DNA of 28,133 nt from IMG/VR virus record IMGVR_UViG_3300031278_000009, positions 1 to 28,133 of that record. One strand, written 5' to 3'. Below, one piece after another: positions 1 to 6,610 of the stretch. The stretch comes from a virus. How positions within the stretch are numbered: the stretch's first letter is position 1; each line of letters opens with the position of its first letter. A program made the translations under genes and the position numbers. Below the pieces are notes generated by a model. The model was not told the DNA's origin. It saw nothing but the letters and a program-made list of their open reading frames with translations, and made no database searches.

Positions 1-1
1 A

Positions 2-133
2 AGGCCCAAGACGGTGCTTAACCCGCCAAGAATGAGGAAAATCAAGAGTAGTGAACAAGCCACAAAATGGTTAAATGGTAGTGCAAACAAAAGGACTTTC
101 TTTAAGAAGTATCAAGCAATAAGTGTTGCTTAA
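2..133 (+). CDS. 3' end of an unidentified gene (partial)
   Basis: An open frame enters from the left edge and ends at a TAA directly abutting the ATG of the Vsr gene. The visible 43 residues are basic and polar and include the stretches LNPPRMRKIKSSEQ and NKRTFFKKYQ. No domain is recognised. Vsr genes often follow a DNA cytosine-5 methyltransferase, so the gene could be a methylase or restriction subunit, but the visible tail does not match the conserved C-terminal motifs of C5 methylases. The abutting stop and start suggests co-translation with the Vsr gene. Confidence 0.45.
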   Translation, partial: RPKTVLNPPRMRKIKSSEQATKWLNGSANKRTFFKKYQAISVA

Positions 134-586
134 ATGGAAAGGAAGCTTAGAAAGACACTCAAGGGCGGAAAATTCAAAAATGTTCCTGCCGTACGTTCGA
201 AGACGATGGCGGCCATTCGCGGCAAAAACAATCGGACCACTGAGCTTTGTTTTCGGATGGCGCTCGTTCGGGCAGGAATTAAAGGATGGGAGACCAATGT
301 CGAAGGTTTAGCTGGCAAACCAGATTTCTTTTTTCGCAAAAAGCGTCTTGCCGTTTTTGTTGATGGTTGCTTTTGGCATGGGTGTCCTAAATGTGGGCAT
401 TACCCAAAAACAAGGAGTAAATTTTGGAAAACGAAGATACTCAGAAACAAAGAACGCGACAGAAAAAATAGACAGAAATTACGCAGGGAAGGTATAAAAG
501 TTGTGAATATCTGGGAGCATTCCCTGCTCAATCCCAGAGGAATAAATTCAAAAATCAAAATGCTAAAACATCTACTAATTGTGTGA
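134..586 (+). CDS. vsr: Vsr-family (very short patch repair type) endonuclease
   Basis: The 150-aa product has the full Vsr fold signature. RSKTMAAIRGKNNRTTE (about 21-37) is the N-terminal motif. KPDFFF (62-67) supplies the metal-binding Asp64, and DGCFWHGCPKC (77-87) carries the His (His82) and zinc-ligand cysteines. KFWKTKILRN and RDRKN follow, then the terminal NIWEHSL. Classical Vsr nicks at T:G mismatches arising from 5-methylcytosine deamination, and relatives occur in restriction-modification loci. The last zinc ligand, usually Cys in a WEC motif, is His here (WEH). The start is chosen because the N-terminal motif lies upstream of the next Met (residue 25), although no good ribosome site is seen. 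The gene abuts the partial gene upstream and lies 31 bp before the ParB-like gene. Confidence 0.9.
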   Translation: MERKLRKTLKGGKFKNVPAVRSKTMAAIRGKNNRTTELCFRMALVRAGIKGWETNVEGLAGKPDFFFRKKRLAVFVDGCFWHGCPKCGHYPKTRSKFWKTKILRNKERDRKNRQKLRREGIKVVNIWEHSLLNPRGINSKIKMLKHLLIV

Positions 587-617
587 AATTCTTTTTTCTT
601 ATTAACGAGGAAATCAC

Positions 618-1715
618 ATGGCAATTAAAACTACGGGTAAATCAGAAAAGCAGTTGTTTCATAACGAATGGCTAGATGTTTTTCCTCGGCCAGTAAGCTT
701 TGGGGATATAAAATTCTGGCCTGAAAATCATCGTACAGAATTGGCCTTCGACATTCTCGAGTCCAAGGAAGGAAAGCCCATTTCCAAATTGACACTAGAT
801 GAAATTACAGATTTCTTGGTCGGGAGAGACGAGCTTAAACTTGTTCGCCTAGCCGGTTCCATACAAAAGAATGGTGTACGTGTCCCTCTGATTGTTTTGG
901 ATGATGGTACGCTTTTAGATGGCAATAGGAGATACTTTGCGTGTTCTTATATTGCAAACGAAGCAAAAAAGCATGGGAAGCCAGAGCCTAAGGTCTTGTC
1001 ACAAATACCTGTATGGGCGATAAAAACAAAAGACATCAACGAACGAACAAAACAAAAAATTTTGGCCGAAGCCAATTTTGTTGAAGATTATAAGGTTCCT
1101 TGGCCCCTTGATGTTAAAGCAAAAATCATAGATGACTTTTATAAATCATGTATTAAAGAAGGAAAAAACAAAAGTGAAGTATACGAAGAAATCCGAAATG
1201 TTTACGCAGTAGAAAAAGGTGAAGTCGATGCATATATAGAAACGATCAGGTTGACGAGTGAATTCATTCGTACCGCTTCACGGGCAGCGAAGGACAAGTT
1301 TAGACAGATAGTTCAGGAACAATTCCTCTATTTTTGGGAGTTCCGAAATAAAGCCTTGAAAGGACGTAATCCTCTTGATCCCAAGAAAGAACTTCCAAAA
1401 GTGAAAAGGCTCTTTTTTGAAATGATGTCGCTACAACGTTTCAAAAATTTTAAACAAGTTGAACCAATGGTTAGATCAGTAAGAGACAAATATACTTGGG
1501 AGCTGCTTTCAAAATCAAAAGGTGCCAAAATCGATCAAATTGAGGCCATAATAAAAGAACAGAAAGCAATTAAATCGACGGAAGATAAGGTGAGGAATTT
1601 TTTAAGGTGGTTGCAAACAAAAGCTAGATCCTCTACGTTCACCAAGGCGACTTTAACACTTCTTGAAAAATTGGTGACGGAGTGCTCAAAACTTCTAGAG
1701 AGGAGGGGGAAATAA
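618..1715 (+). CDS. ParB/Spo0J-like N-terminal domain protein
   Basis: The 365-aa product has a ParB-type domain. RPVSFGDIKFWPENHRT (24-40) resembles the N-terminal strand, LAGSIQKNGVRVPLIV (78-93) is the signature helix-strand, and DGNRRYFA (101-108) is the nucleotide-binding GNRR-like box. LAEANFVEDYKVPW (149-162) corresponds to the later conserved motif. The C-terminal 200 residues are helical, basic and unrecognised. A GAGGA ribosome site precedes the ATG. ParB-like domains act in plasmid and chromosome partition but also in phage and defence loci as CTP- or ATP-using or nuclease-like modules, so partition is not assured. No ParA is adjacent. The pairing with Vsr suggests a restriction-type neighbourhood. 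Base composition is AT-richer than in the structural genes. Confidence 0.7.
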   Translation: MAIKTTGKSEKQLFHNEWLDVFPRPVSFGDIKFWPENHRTELAFDILESKEGKPISKLTLDEITDFLVGRDELKLVRLAGSIQKNGVRVPLIVLDDGTLLDGNRRYFACSYIANEAKKHGKPEPKVLSQIPVWAIKTKDINERTKQKILAEANFVEDYKVPWPLDVKAKIIDDFYKSCIKEGKNKSEVYEEIRNVYAVEKGEVDAYIETIRLTSEFIRTASRAAKDKFRQIVQEQFLYFWEFRNKALKGRNPLDPKKELPKVKRLFFEMMSLQRFKNFKQVEPMVRSVRDKYTWELLSKSKGAKIDQIEAIIKEQKAIKSTEDKVRNFLRWLQTKARSSTFTKATLTLLEKLVTECSKLLERRGK

Positions 1716-1717
1716 CG

Positions 1718-1804
1718 GTGCCGGAGCCAATACTTGTAGTTTATAAAGGGCAAAAATCTCAAACAGGTGTTGCTGTATGTCTGCAAATATTAACTTTAAT
1801 TTGA
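1718..1804 (+). CDS. possible 28-aa leader-type ORF
   Basis: A GTG start lies 8 nt after a strong GAGGAGGGG ribosome-site-like run at the end of the ParB-like gene. The frame is open for 28 codons and its TGA overlaps the ribosome site of the next gene. No homology is recognised. It may be a real short peptide that couples translation of the flanking genes, or the purine run may be chance. Confidence 0.2.
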   Translation: MPEPILVVYKGQKSQTGVAVCLQILTLI

Positions 1805-1816
1805 AAGGTGAAGATT

Positions 1817-2059
1817 ATGGACACGGGATTAGGAAAATTTGCTCCAATAAGTAAGAAAAAGGCTGAAGAAATATTAGGAAAATTTGCTCCAATAAGTAAG
1901 AAAAAGGCTGAAGAAATATTTAAAAGGCCATTTCAAACAAACGATTCAAACACCCTCGGAATTTTCTGTGCAGGCGAGGAACTGATAATTAGAGGCAGCA
2001 AATTTCGTATTGTGTCTGTTGGCCGAACAAAAATGAAGTTAAGGATTTTGAAAAGTTAA
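1817..2059 (+). CDS. small unknown protein with a duplicated 15-aa N-terminal segment
   Basis: Start chosen at ATG 1817, 6 nt after AGGTGA; a GTG at 1808 is in frame but lies within that ribosome site. The product has about 80 residues. After MDTG, the 15-residue unit LGKFAPISKKKAEEI occurs twice without a substitution. A compact C-terminal half follows with alternating hydrophobic residues (EELIIRGSKFRIVSVGRTKMKLRIL), which looks like a small beta-barrel. The function is not recognised. It lies in the AT-rich left segment. Confidence 0.55.
   Translation: MDTGLGKFAPISKKKAEEILGKFAPISKKKAEEIFKRPFQTNDSNTLGIFCAGEELIIRGSKFRIVSVGRTKMKLRILKS
1829..1918 (+). repeat. perfect 2 x 45-bp in-frame tandem duplication
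   Basis: Two identical 45-bp units (1829-1873 and 1874-1918) each encode LGKFAPISKKKAEEI. The lack of any synonymous difference points to a very recent duplication or an actively slipping repeat. Confidence 0.95.
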
Positions 2060-2098
2060 TAGCGCTTTGGATGGGGCGATGAAAATGGATGGATGGAT

Positions 2099-2120
2099 GG
2101 GTGAGCCGAAAGGCTTGCCC
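2099..2120 (+). other. 9-bp stem-loop with GAAA (GNRA) tetraloop
   Basis: GGGTGAGCC, GAAA, GGCTTGCCC fold into an uninterrupted 9-bp stem (two G-U pairs as RNA) closed by a GNRA tetraloop. No T-run follows, so it is not a terminator. It lies between two small genes, downstream of a GATG microsatellite (2087-2099) and inside a possible 20-codon ORF (2079-2141). It could be a leader RNA structure for the downstream 39-aa gene and ATPase gene. Confidence 0.5.
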
Positions 2121-2153
2121 TGCAATAATAACTTAATTTGAAAGGGAAAAAAG

Positions 2154-2273
2154 ATGACAATAGAACAAATAATAAATGAGCACCTCCGGAAAAATAAATG
2201 TGATGGGGTGTTTAATCCTCGTTTGGGATGTGCCTGTCGACTCATCGGCGAAATCACAAAAGGGCAAAAATAA
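2154..2273 (+). CDS. 39-aa small phage-type protein
   Basis: The ATG follows a good AAAGGGA ribosome site and the TAA abuts the ATG of the ATPase gene. The product begins MTIEQIINEHLRKNKCDG, then VFNPRLGCACRLI. The layout, a short helix followed by a 'DG-F/Y-N ... C-x-C' segment, resembles small proteins often seen in phage early or accessory regions. This is from memory and no function is known. The close-set cysteines suggest metal binding. Confidence 0.6.
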   Translation: MTIEQIINEHLRKNKCDGVFNPRLGCACRLIGEITKGQK

Positions 2274-4022
2274 ATGAAGATATTCGAAGATAGTAAAATA
2301 AAGATAGAGCTGCCGAAGCTAATAGCATCAAGGGCATTGCTCTGCGCCAATTCGGGCGGCGGGAAATCATATGCACTCCGCAAAATACTCGAAGAGGCCG
2401 GCAAAAATGTAATGTCGATAGTCCTCGATTACGAAGGCGAGTTTAAGACCCTTAGAGAAAAATTCGATTTTCTGCTAATCGGCCCGGCGGGTGATGTACC
2501 CATAAATATAAGCGCTGCGCCGCTGTTGCCGCGAAAATTGATGGAGCTTAGCGTTTCGACAATCATCGATATTTCAGATTTAAAACTACACGACAGGATT
2601 CTATACGTCAAGAAATTCCTCGATGCCCTGATAGAGCTGCCGCATAAATACTGGAAACCCTGCCTTGTAATAGTCGATGAGGCACATAACCTGTGCGGTC
2701 AGCAGGAAAAACAGGCCTCGGCACATGCGGTAATAGACCTTATGACCCGTGGCCGCAAACGCGGTTACTGCGGAATCCTTTCCACACAACGAATATCAAA
2801 ACTCCATAAGGATGCGGTCGCCGAGGCAAATTACTATCTGGTCGGCAGAACGAGTCTCGATATTGATATGAACAGGGCATCGGAAATACTCGGGTTCGCC
2901 TCGAAAGCTGATAAAAAATCGTTGCGGACACTGACCCCGGGCACGTTTTACTTTTTTGACCCTCAAAGCGATGGTATAGAAAAAGTCAAAGTAGCAAAAA
3001 CACAAACGACACATTCTAAAGTCGGCATAGACCTTAAAGGCAAAATCACGCCGCCGACGGCAAAGATAAAGGCAATGCTTTCGAAACTCAACGACCTGCC
3101 TAAAGAGGCACAATCGCAGGTCAGAACGCTCGAAGAGCTTAAAAAACAAAACAGGGAGCTACAGAGGGAGCTGAAGAAATTATCAACTGGCAGAGCAGAT
3201 CCCCGACAGCAACATTCTGGGGCAAGTGAAAAGCAAATCGAGGCAGCGGGAAAGAAGGGATTCGCCGAGGCGGAAACACAATATAAAACACGATTAAAAA
3301 CGATAGAAAAAACCAGTCAATTACTGATGCGAAAGCTTAATCAAATCGGCCAATTAGCAGAGACCGAAGGAATAATGATTGACAGCAAACCTGTGGTGAG
3401 CCGGTCGAATCCATTCGAGATAAAACAGCCCTCTAAAGACCTCATTACGGGCGTCTCTGCAGGCATAAAGCAGCGAACACCCAATAGACCATCCCAAACC
3501 ACTCAAAGGGCACGGATAAGACCTCCGGCGGCAATAGAAGGCGATAAACCCCTTGGCCGCTGCGCACGCTCGATACTATCACTGCTCTATAATAATCCGC
3601 AGCGGGGATTCAAGATAACATTGGTCGGAGTATTCACTGGCTATTCCAACAAATCAGGTGGGTTCAAAAATGCTATAAGCAAACTGAATGCGGCAGGGCT
3701 TATCATAAGAAGGGGTAAAGAGATTATATTCAATCCGCAAGCTCAATCCGAGACTATAGAATTATTAGGCGATGATATAAACCTGCATGAGACATTTACT
3801 ATCGAAAACTGGGCACAGAAATTACCTCTATGCGCAAGTGTGATTTATCAATTCCTGATGCAAAATCCGAATGATGAATTTTCAAAAGAAGAGCTCGCAG
3901 AAAATACTGATTATAAAGTATCAGGGGGGTTTAAGAACGCTATCAGCCAGCTTAATTCGCTCAGTCTGCTCGTAAGAGGCAATGGAACTATAAGATTGAA
4001 TAGTGAGATACTGGAACTGTGA
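2274..4022 (+). CDS. HerA/FtsK-superfamily P-loop ATPase with two C-terminal winged helices
   Basis: The 582-aa product has a P-loop ATPase domain in about residues 1-240. Walker A is ANSGGGKS (25-32), Walker B is CLVIVDEAHN (130-139), and ILSTQRISKLHKDAV (168-182) carries the STQR sensor segment typical of HerA/DUF87-type ATPases. A charged, partly coiled-coil linker covers 270-365 and a low-complexity basic region 395-425. Two tandem winged-helix-like repeats follow (about 427-487 and 517-577), each containing SGGFKNAIS. HerA-type ATPases are ring translocases for DNA. Next to Dam and the terminase genes, a role in DNA movement, processing or replication is plausible but not demonstrated. 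The gene overlaps the methylase gene by GTGA, so they are probably co-translated. Confidence 0.75.
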   Translation: MKIFEDSKIKIELPKLIASRALLCANSGGGKSYALRKILEEAGKNVMSIVLDYEGEFKTLREKFDFLLIGPAGDVPINISAAPLLPRKLMELSVSTIIDISDLKLHDRILYVKKFLDALIELPHKYWKPCLVIVDEAHNLCGQQEKQASAHAVIDLMTRGRKRGYCGILSTQRISKLHKDAVAEANYYLVGRTSLDIDMNRASEILGFASKADKKSLRTLTPGTFYFFDPQSDGIEKVKVAKTQTTHSKVGIDLKGKITPPTAKIKAMLSKLNDLPKEAQSQVRTLEELKKQNRELQRELKKLSTGRADPRQQHSGASEKQIEAAGKKGFAEAETQYKTRLKTIEKTSQLLMRKLNQIGQLAETEGIMIDSKPVVSRSNPFEIKQPSKDLITGVSAGIKQRTPNRPSQTTQRARIRPPAAIEGDKPLGRCARSILSLLYNNPQRGFKITLVGVFTGYSNKSGGFKNAISKLNAAGLIIRRGKEIIFNPQAQSETIELLGDDINLHETFTIENWAQKLPLCASVIYQFLMQNPNDEFSKEELAENTDYKVSGGFKNAISQLNSLSLLVRGNGTIRLNSEILEL

Positions 4023-4891
4023 AGAGTGAAATGAAAATCAAGGCGATAGCACCATGGTTCGGCGGAAAGAGGAATCTGGCGCCGCGAATTGTTGAGCTGC
4101 TCGGCAAACACCGGGTCTATTGGGAGCCGTTCTGCGGCTCGATGGCGGTTCTTATGGCAAAGCTGCCCTGCGTAATGGAAACTGTAAATGACCTCCACGC
4201 GGACCTAATTAACCTCGCAAAGGTGATTCAAGACATTAATCTCGGACCTCAATTGTATCGCCGGCTCCGCCGCACGCTGATGCACGAGCAACTCTTTCGC
4301 GAAGCTGCAGAGCGGTATAAAGGCCGGGGATATCATGCACCGGAATCGGCGCCCGATTTAGACAGGGCTTATGATTACTTCTTATGCTCCTGGCTTGGCA
4401 GAAACGGCGTAGGAGGTACTCCGAGCTATAATCAGGGGTTCTGTGTTCGTTATACGGCCAACAGTGGCCATACTGCCAAACGAGTCCAGTCAGCGATTGC
4501 ATCCATACCTGCCTGGCGGCGGAGATTGACCAATGTGACTATCCTGCAGCGGAATGCGTTCGAACTATTAGAGCGGATTGATGATAAGGCGGGGACAGCG
4601 ATTTATATCGACCCGCCATATATAACAAAAGGGGCGAAATATATCCATGATTTCGAGAACAAAGACCACGAGCGGTTGGCGGCGCTGCTGCAGAGGTTTG
4701 CGCATACGCGAATCGTCGTCAGCTATTACAAGCACCCGAAACTGGCTGAGCTATACCCGGGCTGGCATCGCCACGAGATTACCGTTACAAAGTCACTGGT
4801 TAATCAGGGGATGAGAAATAAAAACAATAAGACAAAAGTAATAGAAGTTTTGCTAGTGAACGCCCTGATAAAAGGAAATTTGTTTGCATAA
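4019..4891 (+). CDS. dam: Dam-type DNA adenine-N6 methyltransferase
   Basis: The product has 290 residues. APWFGGKRNL (11-20) and WEPFCGSMAV (35-44) form the AdoMet-binding motifs, NDLHADLINL (57-66) matches motif II-III, and AIYIDPPYITKG (194-205) contains the catalytic DPPY. The order fits the alpha-class D12/Dam family, which methylates adenine-N6, classically at GATC; the site here is unknown. The first start, GTG 4019, overlaps the stop of the ATPase; ATG 4031 is a reasonable alternative and loses no domain. Phage Dam enzymes usually protect against host restriction or mark DNA for packaging or replication. Confidence 0.9.
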   Translation: MKSEMKIKAIAPWFGGKRNLAPRIVELLGKHRVYWEPFCGSMAVLMAKLPCVMETVNDLHADLINLAKVIQDINLGPQLYRRLRRTLMHEQLFREAAERYKGRGYHAPESAPDLDRAYDYFLCSWLGRNGVGGTPSYNQGFCVRYTANSGHTAKRVQSAIASIPAWRRRLTNVTILQRNAFELLERIDDKAGTAIYIDPPYITKGAKYIHDFENKDHERLAALLQRFAHTRIVVSYYKHPKLAELYPGWHRHEITVTKSLVNQGMRNKNNKTKVIEVLLVNALIKGNLFA

Positions 4892-4894
4892 GCA

Positions 4895-5098
4895 ATGAAC
4901 GATGAACAAACAAATATCGTCCCCGAAGTATTTACGGTTGAGAACGGCTATAAGCTGCAGCTGATTCACCTGCAAAAAGACGGCCTTTTAGTCCGGCTGA
5001 GCCATCCGGCAGAAGATGATGCGGCAATAATGCTGCCGCAGGAAGATATAATCAAATTGAAAAAGTGGCTTGATAAATATTATGGATTGTTTTTTTAG
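4895..5098 (+). CDS. 67-aa conserved-looking small protein, unknown
   Basis: Starts 4 nt after the methylase stop in the same probable operon. The 67-residue product is acidic at its N-terminus and has a beta-rich middle (GYKLQLIHL, LLVRLSHPAEDDAAIMLP). It ends in a helix (DIIKLKKWLDKYYG). There is no signal peptide and no recognised family. Its fold-like alternation and tight spacing support a real gene. Confidence 0.6.
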   Translation: MNDEQTNIVPEVFTVENGYKLQLIHLQKDGLLVRLSHPAEDDAAIMLPQEDIIKLKKWLDKYYGLFF

Positions 5099-5100
5099 GT

Positions 5101-5122
5101 TTAACCACGGATTAACACAGAT
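5101..5122 (+). repeat. interspersed repeat copy 1 (TTAACC-A-CGGATTAAC family)
   Basis: A 22-nt copy beginning TTAACCACGGATTAAC. An inverted diverged copy lies at 5278-5298 and another inverted copy, with 2 mismatches over 22 nt, at 9065-9086. Copies 1 and 2 bracket a small frameshifted ORF; copies 1 and 3 bracket the packaging module. Similar words are, from memory, common between genes in many environmental bacteria. Confidence 0.7.
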
Positions 5123-5161
5123 CCGCTGTTGTTAAAACTATGGCGGAACAAGGAAATTAAT

Positions 5162-5285
5162 ATGCCTTGCCTGTTTTACAAGGATAGCGGATGAAAAAGG
5201 TATACAATGGGATAAAGAAATTAAATTTTATCCGGTTAGCTGGATAACACATCAATCTAAAATAGGAGACAATAAAACTCTGTGA
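5162..5285 (+). pseudogene. small frameshifted ORF before the small terminase gene
   Basis: An ATG with a good ribosome site (AAGGAA, 6-nt spacing) opens MPCLFYKDSG and stops at 5194. The +1 frame across the same stretch is open without a stop from about 5135 to 5285. It reads ADEKGIQWDKEIKFYPVSW and onward, but it has no usable start codon. Its TGA overlaps the GTG of the next gene as GTGA, a typical coupled junction. Joining the frames near TTT at about 5174-5178 gives one ~40-aa protein. It is either a decayed gene, a sequencing error or a recoded gene. No homology is recognised. Confidence 0.35.
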
Positions 5286-5298
5286 AATCCGTGGCTAA
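5278..5298 (-). repeat. interspersed repeat copy 2, inverted, overlapping the small terminase start
   Basis: On the minus strand this reads TTAGCCACGGATTTCACAGAG-like, a diverged copy of the 5101-5122 repeat. It supplies the GTG start and the first codons of the small terminase gene, so the repeat is read as protein (residues 1-5). Confidence 0.6.
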
Positions 5299-6106
5299 AA
5301 AAAAAGTTAAAAAAATAGCTCCAAAGCGAGATAAAACAACGGGCAGATTTTTAAAAAGTCAAAAGTCAGAAATTGGAAGTCAGAAGTTGGAATTGAAGCT
5401 TTCGGGGGCAGGTAAGGAACAATTCAGGGAGCTTACCGAAGAAATCGTAAAACTGGCGGCGGCTGATGCGGAAATTGATACACATCTTTCCGACCTGTTC
5501 AAGAAGTATCCGCGAATCAAGGCGGCCTGGACGGATGCGATAACAGAACGGGTCGAGGCGGTACTTAAAAGCAAATTCGCCGGGCCCATACAAACACAAA
5601 AAGATTACCGAAATATTACATTCAATCAGCTCGTCGAAATCACGGGCAAAACAAGAAGATGTATTTATGACTGGTTGAGAAAAGGACTGCCCCGAAATGC
5701 CGATAAGACTTTTAATCTGTCCGCGTTTATTCACTGGTTCGAGAAATATACAATCGAAAAGCTGCCGGCACAGGTGGTGGCCTCGATTAATCCCTTAGCG
5801 AAAATGAAGGCCGATAGGTTAGAGATTGATTTGGCCCGGCAGAGAAACCAGCTCTTAGAGCGCACTGAGGTCATGGCGGGTATGCTCGCCCGCCATCAGA
5901 ACCTGCTCAATTCGTTCAGCCATAAGGCGGAAGACCTCGCCTTGCTCTGCAACGGCCAGCCACAGGCAAAAATAACAGAGATACTAAGCTCGTTCTTCAA
6001 TGAGGTACTAAAGAGACAATGCCAGGTGCCGGAGGCATTGTGTTTGCCGCCAAACGCCGCTCAACAGTTTTCCGAATTACTGAGCGGATTAGTCGTTAGT
6101 GAATAG
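5282..6106 (+). CDS. terminase small subunit, lambda Nu1-like
   Basis: The 274-aa product has a basic N-terminal tail (1-40). Residues 41-100 are helical and acidic. About 110-155 is a MerR-type helix-turn-helix: TFNQLVEITGKTRRCIYDW, then a 'wing' LPRNADKTFNLSAFIHWF. After this, KMKADRLEIDLARQRNQLLE (about 177-196) matches the linker helix typical of Nu1/gp1-like small terminases. This subunit recognises packaging sites and regulates the large subunit. Position three small ORFs before the large subunit agrees. The GTG start is 13 nt from AGGAG and overlaps the preceding ORF. Codons 25-38 are written in a heptameric DNA repeat, so this part is probably dispensable. Confidence 0.75.
   Translation: MKSVAKKKVKKIAPKRDKTTGRFLKSQKSEIGSQKLELKLSGAGKEQFRELTEEIVKLAAADAEIDTHLSDLFKKYPRIKAAWTDAITERVEAVLKSKFAGPIQTQKDYRNITFNQLVEITGKTRRCIYDWLRKGLPRNADKTFNLSAFIHWFEKYTIEKLPAQVVASINPLAKMKADRLEIDLARQRNQLLERTEVMAGMLARHQNLLNSFSHKAEDLALLCNGQPQAKITEILSSFFNEVLKRQCQVPEALCLPPNAAQQFSELLSGLVVSE
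5354..5395 (+). repeat. heptameric repeat inside the small terminase gene (6 units)
   Basis: Six consecutive 7-mers of the AAAAGTC/AGAAGTC/GGAAGTC type. They encode the lysine/serine-rich stretch KSQKSEIGSQKLEL in frame. The same word returns at 21403-21430. Confidence 0.8.
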
Positions 6107-6117
6107 TCGTTAATGAA
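6090..6117 (+). repeat. heptameric repeat spanning the small terminase stop codon (4 units)
   Basis: Units TAGTCGT, TAGTGAA, TAGTCGT, TAATGAA lie end to end. The TAG at 6104-6106 that ends the small terminase gene comes from the third unit. The reverse complement of CGTTAGT is the unit seen at 6814-6848. Confidence 0.8.
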
Positions 6118-6126
6118 GAGCGAACA

Positions 6127-6240
6127 ATGAAAAATCGAACAAGAGCAGAAAGACAACAAAGATATTTCAAAGCAAAGGCTATCAAATTCAATCACAAGCT
6201 GAATGCGATGGGCGAAAATGCCGTGATTTCAATAGATTGA
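6127..6240 (+). CDS. 37-aa basic small ORF
   Basis: ATG 6127 follows an AAGAG ribosome-site-like run. The product begins MKNRTRAERQQRYFKAKAIK and is strongly basic and helical. Its TGA overlaps the ATG of the next ORF (TGATG), a coupled junction. No family is recognised. It lies in the roughly 500-bp interval between the terminase genes, which otherwise holds only tiny ORFs and repeats. Confidence 0.4.
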   Translation: MKNRTRAERQQRYFKAKAIKFNHKLNAMGENAVISID

Positions 6241-6395
6241 TGGTGGAGGGAAAGATATTATTAACATTCATGGCGATTAATGCAATGAATCGTGAAGCAA
6301 AAAACTACGAAGTATTAAAAGATTTAGCCACAGAGAGCACAGAGAATACAGAGAAAGGATTTGAAAAACGCCGCGAGATAGGATTAAAATTCTGA
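6240..6395 (+). CDS. 51-aa small ORF running through an interspersed repeat
   Basis: The ATG overlaps the previous stop (TGATG). The first 30 residues (MVEGKILLTFMAINAMNRE and onward) look gene-like. Residues 30-43 (ATESTENTEKGFEK) are simply the translation of the CACAGAG-type repeat at 6328-6368, so the original C-terminus may have been replaced by repeat insertion. Function unknown. Confidence 0.3.
   Translation: MVEGKILLTFMAINAMNREAKNYEVLKDLATESTENTEKGFEKRREIGLKF
6328..6368 (+). repeat. CCACAGAGAGCACAGAG-type repeat, copy 1
   Basis: A 41-nt block ending GAGAAAGGATTTGAAAAA. The block at 6579-6610 is identical apart from lacking 9 nt (ATACAGAGA). The two copies flank the 6437-6574 ORF as direct repeats. 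Confidence 0.85.
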
Positions 6396-6436
6396 TTAAG
6401 GCGGGTAAAACGCCAAACTTTAAAAAATTCTGTCGG

Positions 6437-6574
6437 ATGTTACATACGGATTTGAGAAAAGCGACAGGGATAAGCTGGTGGTATAGCTGGTGGTGCTGGG
6501 AAATAAAGGAATTTTTTAAGAGATTATTTAAGATGAAGGTCCAAAGATTGGAATATAAACTTAAAAAACTTTGA
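6437..6574 (+). CDS. 45-aa tryptophan-rich basic peptide ORF
   Basis: Begins MLHTDLRKATG, followed by ISWWYSWWCWEIKEFFKRLF and a lysine-rich tail. Five tryptophans fall within eight residues next to an amphipathic basic helix, which suggests membrane association. The frame stays open upstream to about 6365 but offers no ATG, GTG or TTG, and there is no clear ribosome site before ATG 6437. It could be the remnant of a longer gene truncated by the repeat. Unrecognised. Confidence 0.3.
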   Translation: MLHTDLRKATGISWWYSWWCWEIKEFFKRLFKMKVQRLEYKLKKL

Positions 6575-6578
6575 GGTT

Positions 6579-6610
6579 CCACAGAGAGCACAGAGAAAGG
6601 ATTTGAAAAA
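6579..6610 (+). repeat. CCACAGAGAGCACAGAG-type repeat, copy 2, supplying a ribosome site
   Basis: Near-identical to 6328-6368. Its GAAAGGA, followed 8-9 nt later by ATG, is the only ribosome site for the next gene, so the repeat has been co-opted as a translation start. Confidence 0.8.

Noticed and set aside
618-1715. Plasmid or phage-plasmid partition locus
   Set aside because: The ParB-like gene has no adjacent ParA ATPase and I saw no clear cluster of centromere-like iterons nearby; the neighbour is a Vsr nuclease.
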